Positions 1-11,507 are shown, counted from the stretch's first letter. The stretch is 64,000 nt of DNA from Chinchilla lanigera (GCF_000276665.1 NW_004955428.1:24765217-24829216), one strand, 5' to 3'. The notes: generated by a model from the letters alone, not told the origin. Translations and numbers: made by a program.

Positions 1-708
1 TAAAAAATAAATAAATAAAAGTTTAACCTGATATAATGATGCCCATTTTATAATATTTTATTTGCAGTACTTCTTTCTGTTAGGAAATAGGGTTTTCTCT
101 GAAGGTCTCTATTAGATCTTGATAATAATAGTAAATCTTTTTCACAAAAGAGGAGGTTTATCTTTCAGTTGTGTGTAGTAGGAGAAAGAATATTCATCCA
201 GAGATATAAAATATTTATAATGCATGTTGAAATGAGGGAAGACAGTTATCAGAACACTTTGCTTTTTTTCCTTCCTCTAGAAGACATTGTATTGTGCAAC
301 AATAGCCTATTTTTCTGTCTTAATAGTATTACAATGTAAATCTTTCCATATTGTTAGCAAGTTCTCGATTAAGGTGATGTTATCCCTAATAATCTCTGTC
401 CACAGATTTAAAGACAGAAAAGGCCCTCATCTTGGATGACTATGGAAGCATACAGTGATAAAGTAGCACAGAATGTAACCACAGCTTGTCCTGGAATAGC
501 AGAGGGTAAGTACAGTCTACAGTTTCTACAGAATAGTGTTCTGAGAGCTCCAGCATGGTATCAAGGAGAAAAATAGCATATAGAGTTAATTCAAATGAAA
601 TGAAGAGCTACCTTTTAAAACTAGGACTAACTGCATTCAGTCTGCGTTCAGTTATTCCAAATAGAAAAACATTTGTAAAAGCAATATGTGTGTGCTATAG
701 TCAAGGTT
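1..708. other. Unique AT-rich non-coding sequence
   Basis: I see no recognisable gene or repeat here. An open frame of 62 codons at 555-743 has no family resemblance and no supporting signals. It is treated as chance. Confidence 0.5.
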
Positions 709-1395
709 TGCAAGGGAAACAACACAGGACACATACTTTATAGGATTATTTTATGATAGTCACCAAAGAGTTATATACAAAGAGAGTGCAAGAAATTTGT
801 CCACACAGTAAAGGCCCCCTGAGGGCCTGGACCCCATGGCAATGTCCTGCATGAGTCCAGCTAAAGGCCTAGAACCCATGACAATGCCTTATGCAAGTCT
901 GTTTTACTGATTTGCTCTGGGAAGGTCCCAAGGTCAGTGGTGGCAGTTAGAAAGTTCGTGCCAGCAAGATGAAGGATCTGTGCCAACAAGCTGAGGGATC
1001 TGCACTGGAGCCAGGAAGCAATGCTCAAAGTAAAAACCAGAGCTCCCCTGAAAAGAATTTCAGCCATCCTGGATTTCAGTGAAGTCCCAAGCTCCTCCAA
1101 TGATAACAGCTGAGTTCGTATCAGGAAAGCCGGCACAACAAGCTTCTTCAGGACGTTGAGCAGTGCTCCATCTTCCTCTCCAGAGCCAGGAAATGATGCT
1201 CAAAATGAGGAACAAAGTTCTCCCAAAGTGAACCACAGCCATTCCCAGTGACAGCAGGGTCTTGAGCTCTGTCAGTGATAACAGCCAAGTTCATCAGGAA
1301 AGCCAGCATGACAAGCTCCTCCAGGAGAACTGACAACCCCAAGAGAACCAATTTGTTGCTACCTAACAGCACCTCTTCTTCTTCTTCAGTCCTTC
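709..1395 (-). repeat. Element C, copy 1 (unclassified composite repeat)
   Basis: This is one of three copies of a GC-richer repeat in the window; the others are at 6098-6910 and 21138-21779. In plus-strand order it has a shared leader (near 709-810), a 42-bp tandem unit (two copies, starting near 815 and 857), then two copies of an about 176-bp unit. The 176-bp unit is recognised by 'accagagctcccc' near 1035 and a diverged partner near 1211. The right-hand terminal part found in the other copies is missing; the element runs straight into L1 3' UTR sequence at about 1395. Short open frames on the minus strand here follow the tandem repeats and are not genes. Orientation is given so that the end shared with L1 copy B is the 5' end. 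It could be an LTR or a detached L1 promoter. Confidence 0.6.
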
Positions 1396-2440
1396 TTTTC
1401 TATTTTAAAAATTAAAAAACTAACAAAACAACAATGAGGGTAAAATCAAAACAACACAAACACAACAAAAATGATACATGACCACAAAACAAAATGACAG
1501 GAATTAACAGTGGTTGCTACATTACATACTGTTATCTTCAACAAAGTTGCTCAGTGTACCAGATGTAAGAGTGTAAGATTGATCAAACAATCAAAGATAG
1601 TAACAGGTAATAAAAAAAAATTGTAAATGATGCAAAGCTTCACCATACCAGATTGTAGGAGTTCAACAGTGGTTCTTATACTGCATATTGTTTTCAGTTC
1701 AGTCATTCAGATGACCAGGTTAAAGCGCGCAAAATTGGTCAAGAAGAAGGATTTTAAGCACTGATTGTTCCTTTCAATAAACCACAGACATCAGCAATAC
1801 ACCTATAGCAGCTATCCTTGTATATACATATAAATTTTGTTTTACATTTTAAAGAGAAAAGAGAAAACTCAAAATAACAAAAACACATACATAAACAAAA
1901 CAGCATAGAGAACAATAAAAATGATACAGAATTTCAAAACATGGTGATAGGATATTAACAAGGGTTGTTATATTACATACTGTCATCTTCAAAATGGTTG
2001 CACATATAACCAGATATATGCATGCAAGATTGACCAAATAATTACATATTAACAGTTACTTTCCTTTTTTATTTTAAAAAATAACAAAAACATATTAACA
2101 AACACACATACATTTACAAAATAACACAAGAACAGTACAAGCAATACTGAAATTCAGACAAGGTGATAGGAATTTAATAATGGTTGTTGTATTACATATT
2201 GATTTCTTCAAAGTGGTTACTCAAGAAAATAAATATAGACACATAAGATTGATCAAATAATTAATCATTAACTGTTCCTTTCAATAAAGCAATAGAAGTC
2301 AGTAGTACAACTATGTTACTATCCTGTATGTACATATATACATAATTTTCCCCCTCTTTCTTTTCTCCTTTCCCTCATCCCAGGTGCTCTTTACCCTTGA
2401 GCAGTTTCCTTTCATTTCACAATGTCTACCATATCTCCTA
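1396..2440 (-). repeat. L1 copy A 3' UTR with tandemly repeated modules
   Basis: AT-rich sequence containing four related modules. Each has a variant of 'ttaacagtggttgttatatt' followed by 'acatactgttatcttcaa', at about 1500, 1657, 1945 and 2165. It ends at 2340-2395 with a pyrimidine-rich stretch. On the minus strand this is the G-rich polypurine tract typical of L1 3' UTRs. Related pieces recur at 27160-27279, 28252-29090 and 49030-49320. No poly(A) tail is visible at the 1395 boundary. Confidence 0.7.
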
Positions 2441-3603
2441 ATTTTATTCACTCTTTCAGGTACTTACAATAGTGAGACAATATGTTGTTTACAGATGTAG
2501 GTCTGATTTATTTCACTTATGAGTATGGCCTCCAGTTGTGACCATTTACCTATAAAAGCCTCAAGTTTATCTTTCTTTATATCTCAGTAATATTCCATTA
2601 TATAAAAATACCATGACGTTTTTATCAATTCCTCAGTGGATGGACATTTGGGTTGCTTCCACAACTTAGCTGTTACATCAATTGCACTGTTACAAACATG
2701 GGTACACATATATCATTGTGATATGACGTTTTCAGTTCTTCTGGGAAAATACCCAAAAGGGGAATAGCTGGATTGAGTGGGACCTCTAGACCTAGTTTGC
2801 TGAGGAATCTCCAAACTGATTTCCACAGTGGTTTCACCAGTCTGCATTCCCACCAGCAGTGGAGAAGAGTTCTTATTTCTCCACAGCCTCACCAGCATAT
2901 ATTATTGGTTGATTTCTTAATGCTAGCCCTTCCTACTGGGGTGAGATGAAATCTCAGTGTTATTTTAATTTGCATTTCTCAAATGATTAATGATGTTGAA
3001 TATTGTCTCATGTATTATCTCTTAATCATTTGTATTTCTTTGTCTGAGAAGTGTGTGTTCATCTTAGATGCCCATTTCTGGATTGGGTCTTTGAATTTGG
3101 GGGGCTGATGTTCTTTTAATTCTTTATATGATGCAGATAGAAGTCCTTTGTCCAAGGGACAGTCAGCTAAATTTTTTTTCCCATTTTGTGGGTTTTCTTT
3201 TTACTCTGCTGGTGATTTCTTTAGATGTGCAGAAACTTGTCAGTAAGATGAGATCCCAGTTACTGATTCTTTGAAGTGTTTCCCATGCAGTTTGTTTTTT
3301 GTTCGTGAACTCTCTGCCTACCTCTATGTCTTCAAGATTTTTACCTACTTTCTCTTCCAATAGATTTAGTGTTTCTGTTTTAATACTGAGATCTGTGATC
3401 CATTTTGACTTGAGTTTGGTGCATGGTGATAGACTTAGGTCTGTTTTCAGTCTTTGGCAAATGGCAAGCTAGTTTTTATACAGCATATTATTGGATTTTT
3501 TTTTTTCTTAATCTACACTGCCAGTCTGTTTTCCTTTGACTGGTGAATTGAGGCCATTTACATTAGTGGATATAACTGATATGTGTTGGCTTGTCTTTGC
3601 CAT
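2440..3603 (-). pseudogene. L1 ORF2 remnant (copy A), endonuclease start joined to C-terminal region
   Basis: The ORF2 start is the methionine at 3601-3603, followed by an endonuclease-type beginning that contains 'STNVNGLNSPVK'. After about 40 codons the sequence jumps, near 3480, to the C-terminal third of ORF2. The matching sequence in copy B lies at about 7625 and 10299, so about 2.7 kb is missing, including most of the endonuclease and all of the reverse transcriptase. The C-terminal part carries several stops. No functional product is possible. Confidence 0.8.
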
Positions 3604-3714
3604 GTTATTTACTTGCTGTTGGTTTCCTATTTTTTCTCTCTGTTTAATTGCTTGCTTTTCTTGATGGTTCCTTTCGATTGCTGTTTTTGAAACTGTGGTC
3701 ATTTTTTTCCTCTG

Positions 3715-4705
3715 TCTAGAACATCTTTTAGTACTCTTAGTAAGGTTGGGCTGGCACTCATGAAAATCTTCAGTTGGGCTTTGTCATGGAAATATTTTAT
3801 TTCTACATTGAATTTGAAGGATAGTTTTGCAGAATACATTACTCTTGGTTGAAAGCTGCTTTGACTGAGGACCTATAATATTTCACTCCAAGCTGTTTTC
3901 AATTGGATGGTTTGTGTTGAGAAATCTGCTGTGATTCTGATGGGCTTTCCTTTAAAGGTGATCTGTTTCTTTCCTCTAGCAGCTTTTAATATTTTGTTCT
4001 TTTGCTGTACGTCTGGGATCTTGATTATAATATGTCCGGGTGTAGTTTTATTTTGGTTATGACTAATTGGATTTCTATGTGCCTCACTTACGTGTACATC
4101 AGAATGTTTTTCCATGCTTGGGAAATTTTCTGCTATTATTTCTACAAATATTCTCTTTATGTCATTTATGTTGCCTCCAGCTGTTTCATTGACTTCTATG
4201 AGTCTTACATTATTTCTCATTGCCTCATCTTGCAGCTGTTGAATTGATTTTTCTTGGTTCCTTGTTAAGTTGAACAGATCCTTCCTTTCATGATCGCTAG
4301 CTGCCATGCTGTCTTCGAGATCTGAAATCCTATCTTTGGCTTCATTCAAGCAGTTTGCCACCTTTCAGTGGAAGTTTTGATTTCCTGAAAAGCTCTTTGA
4401 ATCTGTTTCATGCATTCTAGTTCACTCCTACATTTTTCATTTAATGTTTCCATCAGTTTCCTATGCTCATCTATTTTTTTATATATGTCTTCTTTAGGTG
4501 TGCTGAGCAATTTTTTCATTATTATTGTCATTTCATTTTTTGCCCAAGAGATTATTTCTGATCTGATCTCTTCTATGTCCTGATGGAGTTGTTTCTTCAC
4601 TTCCATTGTGATCATTTCAGCAATTTCGGGTATGTGTTTACCAAGTTCTCTTATGCCAATGTCTCCTGGGTTTGGTCTGGGTCGGGTGGAGTTCTGAGAT
4701 TGCAT
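3715..4705 (-). pseudogene. L1 ORF1 pseudogene (copy A)
   Basis: ORF1p is the L1 RNA-binding trimeric chaperone. The start codon at 4703-4705 opens a 119-codon stretch with charged, heptad-like sequence (coiled coil). A second open stretch of 162 codons, in another frame, ends at 3873. It carries the RRM-like and C-terminal domains, with recognisable 'RNNVRLIEV', 'HIIIKIPDVQQKNKILKAAR' and 'GKPIRITADFS'. The two stretches overlap at 4346-4361, so a frameshift lies near there. A stop at 3873 cuts the last part of the protein. This is the best-preserved L1 coding sequence in the window. Confidence 0.85.
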
Positions 4706-5570
4706 TTCAGTCCTTCATCATGTCATTTTTGATGCTGGAGGCAGAACACCCAGTCCCCCTCTTTTCTGGCAGCTCAGCAAAGGTTGCTAGTGTCCCTAGT
4801 TTTCCTGGAGGTCAGACTTGCCTCTCAGTGGCCACCAAGATAGGCTGCTCACTCTGGGTTCTTCCAGTGGTGGGTGGAGTATACCTAGTTCTCCCAGGTC
4901 CCAGACATGAACCACGATTTTGGCAGATCACAGTCCACCTGATCCGGTGTTCCCAGGCAACTTAGGGCACATGTATGACCCAAAAGCAGGCTGCAGTGGT
5001 GGTGTGACCATCGACCACTTGGTCCTGTGTCCCCAGACAGTTCAGAGCACAGGCGGAGCCCAGATCCAAACTGCAGGGTCAGCAGTTTGTGCACCACCTG
5101 ATTTGGTATCTCCAGGCAGCTCAGGGCACACATAGGAGCCTGATGCTCTGCTGGCAGTGATCACAGACTGACTGTTTCTGTGACCTCTGGGAGGTCAGGA
5201 CACGAGCAAAGCCCAGAAGCAAACCACAGTGTCAGCACTGTCAGCAAACCACTAGTTCAGCACGCCTGAACTAGTACCTCAGGCAGCACAGGGCACATGC
5301 AGGGAGGGCCCAAATGCAAACTCCATTGTTAGTGGTTTGTGGGACTTCTGAGCCAGTGTCTCCAGGCTGTTCTGGGCCTACAGAATGTGGAGATGCAGAC
5401 TGTAATGGAAGCAGGATCACAGATCTCCTGCTGTGTCCCCAGTAAGTAGGTGGGATCTACCTGGTTCTTTCAGGCTCAGCTGCAAAAAGTGATGTCAGCA
5501 GATCAAGAACCACCTGATTCCATGTCTTCAGACAGCTTGGGGTGTGCACAGGAGCCAGACGTGGTCTGCA
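4706..5570 (-). promoter_or_regulatory. L1 copy A 5' UTR made of about 80-bp degenerate monomers
   Basis: GC-rich sequence upstream of ORF1. A landmark close to 'cacctgatccggtgtccc' plus 'aggcagctcagggcaca' recurs near 4936, 5016, 5095, 5166, 5263, 5344, 5425 and 5511, a period of about 80 bp (range about 70-97). Rodent L1 promoters are often tandem monomers, so this is read as the L1 promoter region. Open frames on both strands here are by-products of the repeats. The 5' end is cut at about 5570, where copy B's 3' UTR begins. Confidence 0.75.
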
Positions 5571-5770
5571 TTCAACAGTCCTTTCAGTAAACCAACAGAT
5601 ATTAGTAGTACAATTATCCTAGATATCCTGTGTGTATGTATACATATTTTGTTCCTCTTCCTTCCTTCTTTTTCCTCTCCCCTCCTTCATCCCAGTTGCT
5701 CCTTCTTATTTGAGCAGTTTCTTTTCTCTTTCACAATATTTATTGTACCTTTCAGATATTATTTACTCTT
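5571..5770 (-). repeat. L1 copy B 3' UTR (single module)
   Basis: Contains the 'cctttcag/caataaacca..agacatcag' and 'ctatcctgtgtgtatgtata' landmarks shared with copy A and with the fragments at 28940 and 49250. The pyrimidine-rich tract follows at 5656-5700 (polypurine on the L1 sense strand). Only one module is present, against four in copy A. Confidence 0.7.
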
Positions 5771-6097
5771 TCAGTTTCTTATACTAGGAAGGAAATATGA
5801 TGTTTACACATGTGAATCTGATCTATTTGACTTCTAAATATGGTCTCTACTTGCATCCATTTACCTATAAGAGCCTCTAGTTTATCTTTCTTTATAGCTG
5901 AGTAATAATCCATTGTATAAAAATATTACATCTTTTTTATCCATTACTCAGTTGAAGGACACTTGGGTTGTTTCCATGATTTAGGTATTACAAATTGCGC
6001 TGCTATAAACATGGGTGTACATATATCGCTGTGGTATGATGTTTTCAGTTCTTCTGGAACAATATCCAGGAGAGGTTGCTGGTGTGGGGCTCATTTT

Positions 6098-6910
6098 GCA
6101 AGGGGAACAATATAATACAGGACACATACTTCATATGATTATTTATAATAGTCACCCAAAGAACAGTATACAAAAGAGTGCAGGGAGTCTGTCCACACAC
6201 TAAGACCAAGGAATCCAGCTGAGGGCCTGGATCCCACAACAATGTCCTACATGAGTTGAGCTGAATACCCAGAGCTCATAACAATGCCTCCCATGAATCC
6301 AACTGGAGGCCCAGAGCCCATGACAACATCTCATGCAGGCCTGTTTCACAGATCTGCTGGGAAGGCCCAAAGGTCAGTGGTGGAATATACAAAGTCTGTG
6401 CCAGCAGGAAGAAGGACCTGTGCTAGCAGGCTGAGGGATCTGCACTGGAGCCAGGAAGTGATGCTCAGAAGAACCAGAGCTCCCCCAAAAGGTACCACAG
6501 CCATCATCGGCAACAGTGAGGCCCTGAGCTCCTCCGATGATAGGGATGGCCGAGTTCCCATCAGGGAATCCAACGCAGCAAGCTTTTCCAGGAGGCCAGC
6601 AGTGCACCATCTTCCCCTCTGGAACCAGGAAGCTATGCTCAAAGTGAGGACCAGAGCTCCCCTAAGTGAACCAAAGCCATTCTCAGTGCCAGCGAGGTCC
6701 TGAGCTCCTCGGAGGATGAAAACAGCCAAGTTCATCAGGAAAGCCAGATCCCCACAGCCTCTCTCAGCTCCCAACAGCCAGCTTCTTCTTCTCCACGTCT
6801 GCCTTTATGCTGCTGGCAACAGTCCTCCGGTGGGCCTCCCACACCCAGCACCACACTTACTCAGTTCACCTGGGGGTTGTAAGTTGACCACCAGTTATCA
6901 ATCCACTACA
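6098..6910 (-). repeat. Element C, copy 2 (most complete)
   Basis: About 813 bp within L1 copy B. In plus order: a leader resembling 'acaggacacatactt' and 'tgattatttataatagtcac'; three exact-period 42-bp units starting at 6215, 6257 and 6299; a spacer; two about 176-bp units with landmarks near 6473 and 6649; and a terminal about 125 bp (6785-6910) homologous to the extreme 5' end of L1 copy B (11740-11868). On the minus strand it begins TGTAGTGG and ends CCTTGCA, an LTR-like TG...CA layout. A string 'caaggggaa' occurs at both edges (6099-6107 and 6909-6917). It is shared with other copies and with L1, so it is not clear evidence of a target duplication. Confidence 0.65.
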
Positions 6911-9900
6911 AGGGGAATAGCTGAATTGAATGAGACCTCTAATCCTAGTTTACTGAGGAATCTCCAGACTGATTTCCACGCTGGCTGCACCAGTACCCAC
7001 TCCTACCAACAGTAGAGAAGAGTCCCTTTTTCCCTACAGCCCCTCCAGCATTTGTTATGGGTTATTTCTTGATGACAGCCATTCTTTTTGGGGTAAGATA
7101 GTATGTCAGTGTTGTCTTAATTTACATTTCTCCAGTGACTAATGATGTTGAACATTTTTTCATGTATTTATTCGCCATTTGTATTTCTTCATGTGAGAAG
7201 TATGGATTTATCTCAGATGCCCACTTTTGTATTGGGTCTCTGACTTTTGGGGGTCTGATTTTTTTTTAATTCTTTATACGTTCTAGACAGGAGTGTTTTG
7301 TCTGAGGGACAGTTGGCTAAAATTTTTTCCCAATTTATGGGTTTTCTTTTCACCCTGTTGGTGATTTCTTTTGATGTGCAAAAACTTTTCAATAAGATGA
7401 GATTCCAGTTGTTGATTCTTTGAAGTATCTCCAGTGCAATTTGGTTTTTTGTTCATGAACTCTCTACATAGCCCTATGTCTTCAAGACTTCCACTTACTT
7501 TCTCTTCCAATAGATCTAGTGTTTCTGTTTTAATATTTAGACCTTTAAGCCATTTTGACTTTATTTTGGTGCATGGTGATAGGCTTGGGTCTAGTTTTAG
7601 TCTTGGCATGTGGAAAGCCAGTTTTTCCAGTACCATTTATTAAAGAGGCTATCTTTCTTCCAGTGAACATGTTTGGCCCCTTTGTCAAAGATAAGGTGGC
7701 TGAGTGTCATTGTGGTTGTGTCTGCATCTTCTATTCTGTTCCATTGATCTTCAGGTCTTTTTTTTTTTTGTGAATACTATGCTGATTTTATCACAATAGC
7801 TTCTTACTATAATTTCAAATCCAGGATTGTAATACCTCCTGCCTTTCCTTTGTTTCCCAGGATTGCTTCTACTATTCTGTGTCTCTTCTGCTTCCAGATG
7901 AATTTTAGAAATATTTTGTCTAGGTTTGTGAGGTATACCAATGGTATTTTCATAGGAATTCCACTTAATCTCTATAACAACTTTGGTATTATTGCCATTT
8001 TCAGAAGGTTGCTCTTCCTATCCATAAGCAAGGAATATCTTTCCATTTTTAAAAATCCTCTTCAATCTCTTTTTTCAGAGCACTGTAATTTTCACTGTAA
8101 AGATCTCTTACTTCTTTTGTTAGATTAATTCCAAAGTATTTCAATTTTTTTGATGCTACTGTGAAAGGTAGGGTTTATTTATTTCTTTCTCAGTATGTTT
8201 GTTGTTTGTATATAGGAATGCTATTGATTTTTAAGTATTGACTTTGTATCCAGCTGTACTACTGAATTTGTTGATTAATTCTAGGAGTCTTTTAGTGGAG
8301 TTTTGGGGGTCTTCTATGTAGAGTATCATGTGATCTACAAATAAAGATAATTTCACTTCTTCCTTTCCTAGCTCTATTCCTTTAATTTCTGTATCTTGTC
8401 TAATTGCTCTGGCTAGTGTCTCCAGAACCATGTTGAATAGAAGTGGTGACAGTGGACATCCTTGTCTTGTTCCTGACTTTGAAACAAAAGCTTTCAGTTT
8501 TTGTCCATTTACTATGATGCTGGCTTTTGGTTTGTCATAGATGGCTTTTATCAGATTGAGGAAAAGTCCATCTATGCCAATTTTCTGTAGGGTTTTTATC
8601 ATGAATAAATGCTGGACTTTATAAAAAGGTTTTTCTGCATCTATTGAGATGATCATGTGATTCTTGTCTTTAGCTGTGTTGATATGGTGTATTATATTGA
8701 TTGATTTGCCTATATTGAACCATTTCTACATTCCTGCAATGAATCTCACTTGGTCATGGTGTATTATCTTCTTGATGACTTGCTGCATTATAGTAGCTAG
8801 TATTTTATTGAAAATTTTTGCATCTATGTTTATTAGGGGGATTGTCCTGTGGTTCTCTTTCTTGGTTAGTTCTTTTTCTGGTTTTGGTGTAAGGGTAATA
8901 CTTGACTCCAGGAATGAGTTTGGGAGAATTGCTTCCCTTTCTATTTCTTTAAAGAGTTTGAGAAGAATTGGTATTAAATCTTCTCTAAATTTCTTGTAGA
9001 ATTCAGCTGTGAATCCATCAGGTCCTGGGCTTTTTTTCATAAGTTTTTTTAAATTACATTTTCAATTTTATTGGCTGATATTTGGTTATTCAAGATTTTT
9101 ATATGTTCTTGATTGAACTTTGGTAATTTGTATGTATCTAGTAATCTGTCCATTTCTTCTGTATTTTCCATCCAATGAGAGTAAAGATTTTCAAAGTAGG
9201 TATTTATGATCTTTTGAATTTCTACAGAATCTGTAGTGATATCATCCTTTTCATTCCTTATTGCATGGATTTGAGATTTTCCTTTCTTTTTTTTGATAAG
9301 GTTGGCTAGGGGTTTATGCACTTTATTTATCTTTTTGAAGAATCAGCTCTTGGATTCATTAATTCTTTGTATTGTTTTCTTAATTTCAATTGTGCTAATT
9401 TCTGCTCTAATCTTTATAATTTCCTCCCTTCTTTGGGCTTTGGGATTAGCTTGCTCTTCTTTTTCTAGAAGTTTGAGATGTAACATAAGGTTGTTTATTT
9501 GTGTTCCTTCTGTTTTCCTGATGTAGGAATCCACTGCTATAAATTTCTGAGGACTGCTTTCATTTTGTCTCACAGTTTCTGGTAGTCTGTATCTACATTT
9601 TTGTTTGATGGTAAATAGTGTTTAATTTCTACTTTAATTTCTTGTGTGACCATTGGTTGTTCAGGAGAGTGTATTTAATTTCCATGTTTTTATGGAATTT
9701 TTAAATTTCTTTTATCATTTATTGCCAGTTTTGTCTCACTATGGTCTGATAACATGCATGCGATAATTTTAATTCCTTTGCATTTAATTAACCATGTTCT
9801 ATGTCCTAGCATGTGTTCTGTTTTAGAGACTGTCCCATGCACAGCTGAGTAGAATGTGTATTCTAATGTTGTTGGGAGGACTGCTCTTTAAAGGTCTACT

Positions 9901-10420
9901 AAGAACATTTGTTCACAAGTTTGGTTAAGTTCCATTATTTCTTTGCTGATTTTTGTCTAGTTGATGTATCTCTTTGTGACAATGGGGTCTTAAATCCCCC
10001 TGTTACAATTGTGTTATTACTCATGTGATTTTCATGCCTGTTAAAATTTGCCTCATGTCATTGGGTGCTCCTACATTTGGTGCAAATATATTTATGATTG
10101 TTTTCACTTCCTCTTGTAGTTTTCCCTTAACAAGAACATAGTGACCTTCTTTATCTCTTTTGATCATTATTGTTTTGAAGTTCACCTTGTCTGCAAACAG
10201 AATAGCTACTCCTGCTTTTTTCTGGGCTCCTGTCATATGGAGTATGTTTTTCCATCCTTTGACTTAGGATTTCCTTTTGGGTTAAATGTGTTTCTTATAT
10301 GCAGCATATTGTTAGATTTTGTTTCTTGATCCACTCTGCCAATCTATTTCTTTTGACTGGTGAATTAAAGCCATTTACATTAAAGGTTATAACTGATATG
10401 TATCCACTTATCCTTGTCAT
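6911..10420 (-). pseudogene. L1 ORF2 pseudogene (copy B): endonuclease and reverse transcriptase remnants
   Basis: ORF2p is the endonuclease/reverse transcriptase of L1. The N-terminal region lies near 10240-10420. An endonuclease block with 'KAGVAILFADKVNFK' lies at 10021-10236. Reverse transcriptase blocks are open at 9049-9321, 8726-9040 ('[13 protein letters not shown]') and 8231-8656 ('[20 protein letters not shown]'). The catalytic FADD-type motif near 8328-8342 reads FVDH, so a catalytic aspartate is lost. Frames shift between blocks. The C-terminal part continues below 6911 and, past element C, to about 5771. Confidence 0.85.
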
Positions 10421-10509
10421 GGTATTTTCCCACTGTTGGTTCTGTACTTTCCCACTCTGTTTAATTGCTTACCTTGTTTGTTAGCTATCTTCTATTATTG
10501 GTCTTGAGA

Positions 10510-11507
10510 TTGTGGTCATTTTTAATGTCTTTGTAAAATATCTCTCAGTACTCTTCATAGGTTGGTTTCATGCTCAGGAATTTCTTCAGTTGATCTTTGT
10601 CATGGAAATAGCTTATTTCTCCATTAATTCTGAAAGATATCTTTGCAGGATTCAGCAATCTGGGTTGGAAGTTGTTTTTGTTCAGGACCTGAAATACTTC
10701 ATTCCAAGCTCTTCTTGACTTGATGGTTTGTGTTGAGAAGGCTGTCATGATTCTGATGGGCTTTCCTTCATAGGTGATCTGTTTCTTTTCTCTAACAGTT
10801 TTTAATATCCTGTTCTTTTGCTCAATTTCTGGGCTTTGATTATTATGTGTCTGGGTGTAGATTTACTTTGTCTATGGCTAACTGGGGTTCTATATGCCTC
10901 ACTTATGTGTATGTAAGGTTCTTATCTCATGCTTGAGAAATTTTCTGCTCTTACTTCTGCAAATAATCTTTTTATGTCATTCATGTTGCCTCCTGCTCTT
11001 TTGTTGACACCTATCAACCATATAGTGTTTTTCTTTGCCTCATCACACAGCTGTTCAATTGTTATTTGCTGTTCCTTTGTTGTTTTTAAGAGCTCTTCTC
11101 TTTCATGATCACTAGCTGGAATGCTGTCTTTAAGGTCTAAGAGTCTATCTTCCACTACATTTGAGCAGTTCTTCAAGCTGTGAATGGTATTTTTAATTTT
11201 CTGAATGTCTTTTTAAATCTGTTTTATACATTCTAATTCTTTCCTATATAGTTCATTCAAGGTTTCCATCATTTTTATGTGTTCCCCTACTTTTTTGTCC
11301 TCTTTTGATATGCCTAGCAATTCTTTCACTATGGTTATCATTTCTTTGTTTACATGAGCAATTATTTCTGATCTGATTTCCTCTATAGCCTCATAAAGTT
11401 GGCTCTTCCATTGCTATCATTTCAGAGATTTCAGGTATGTGACTTCCATATTCTTTCATGTTTAATTTCCTGGACTTGTTCTGTGTGGCATATTTGGCTG
11501 AGATTAT
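10510..11507 (-). pseudogene. L1 ORF1 pseudogene (copy B)
   Basis: Homologous to copy A's ORF1 but more decayed. Open pieces at 10922-11176 (coiled coil to RRM, with 'ASDHEREELLKTTKEQQ') and 10545-10748 (C-terminal domain, with 'LNPAKISFRINGEISYF') lie in different frames. The position of the start codon, compared with copy A (near 11505), no longer reads ATG. Confidence 0.75.

Larger units (their letters stand above)
1396..5570 (-). mobile_element. L1 retrotransposon copy A, internally deleted
   Basis: Minus-strand L1 with recognisable 3' UTR (1396-2440), ORF2 C-terminal part (about 2440-3480), ORF2 N-terminal part (about 3481-3603), ORF1 (about 3715-4705) and a long monomeric 5' UTR (4706-5570). 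Compared with copy B, about 2.7 kb of ORF2, including the reverse transcriptase domain, is absent at a junction near 3480. ORF1 is frameshifted, so the copy is dead. It abuts the 3' UTR of copy B at about 5571, suggesting that one copy inserted next to or into the other. Confidence 0.85.

Noticed and set aside
555..743. 62-codon plus-strand open frame
   Set aside because: No similarity, splice or promoter signal; length expected by chance in AT-rich DNA.
4672..5135. Plus- and minus-strand open frames with repeated peptides
   Set aside because: The repeated peptides come from the L1 5' UTR monomers, not from a protein gene.
4936..5570. Regularly spaced repeats that might suggest a CRISPR-like array
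   Set aside because: The units are degenerate, contiguous and about 80 bp, and sit upstream of L1 ORF1 in a mammalian genome; they are promoter monomers.
6284..6774. Open frames of about 140 codons on both strands
   Set aside because: They follow the 42-bp (14-codon) and 176-bp units of element C, so the long frames are a by-product of the repeats.
6099..6917. 'caaggggaa' at both edges of element C copy 2 as a target site duplication
   Set aside because: The same string is part of element C in other copies and of the L1 sequence at this place, so it cannot be counted as proof of an insertion event.
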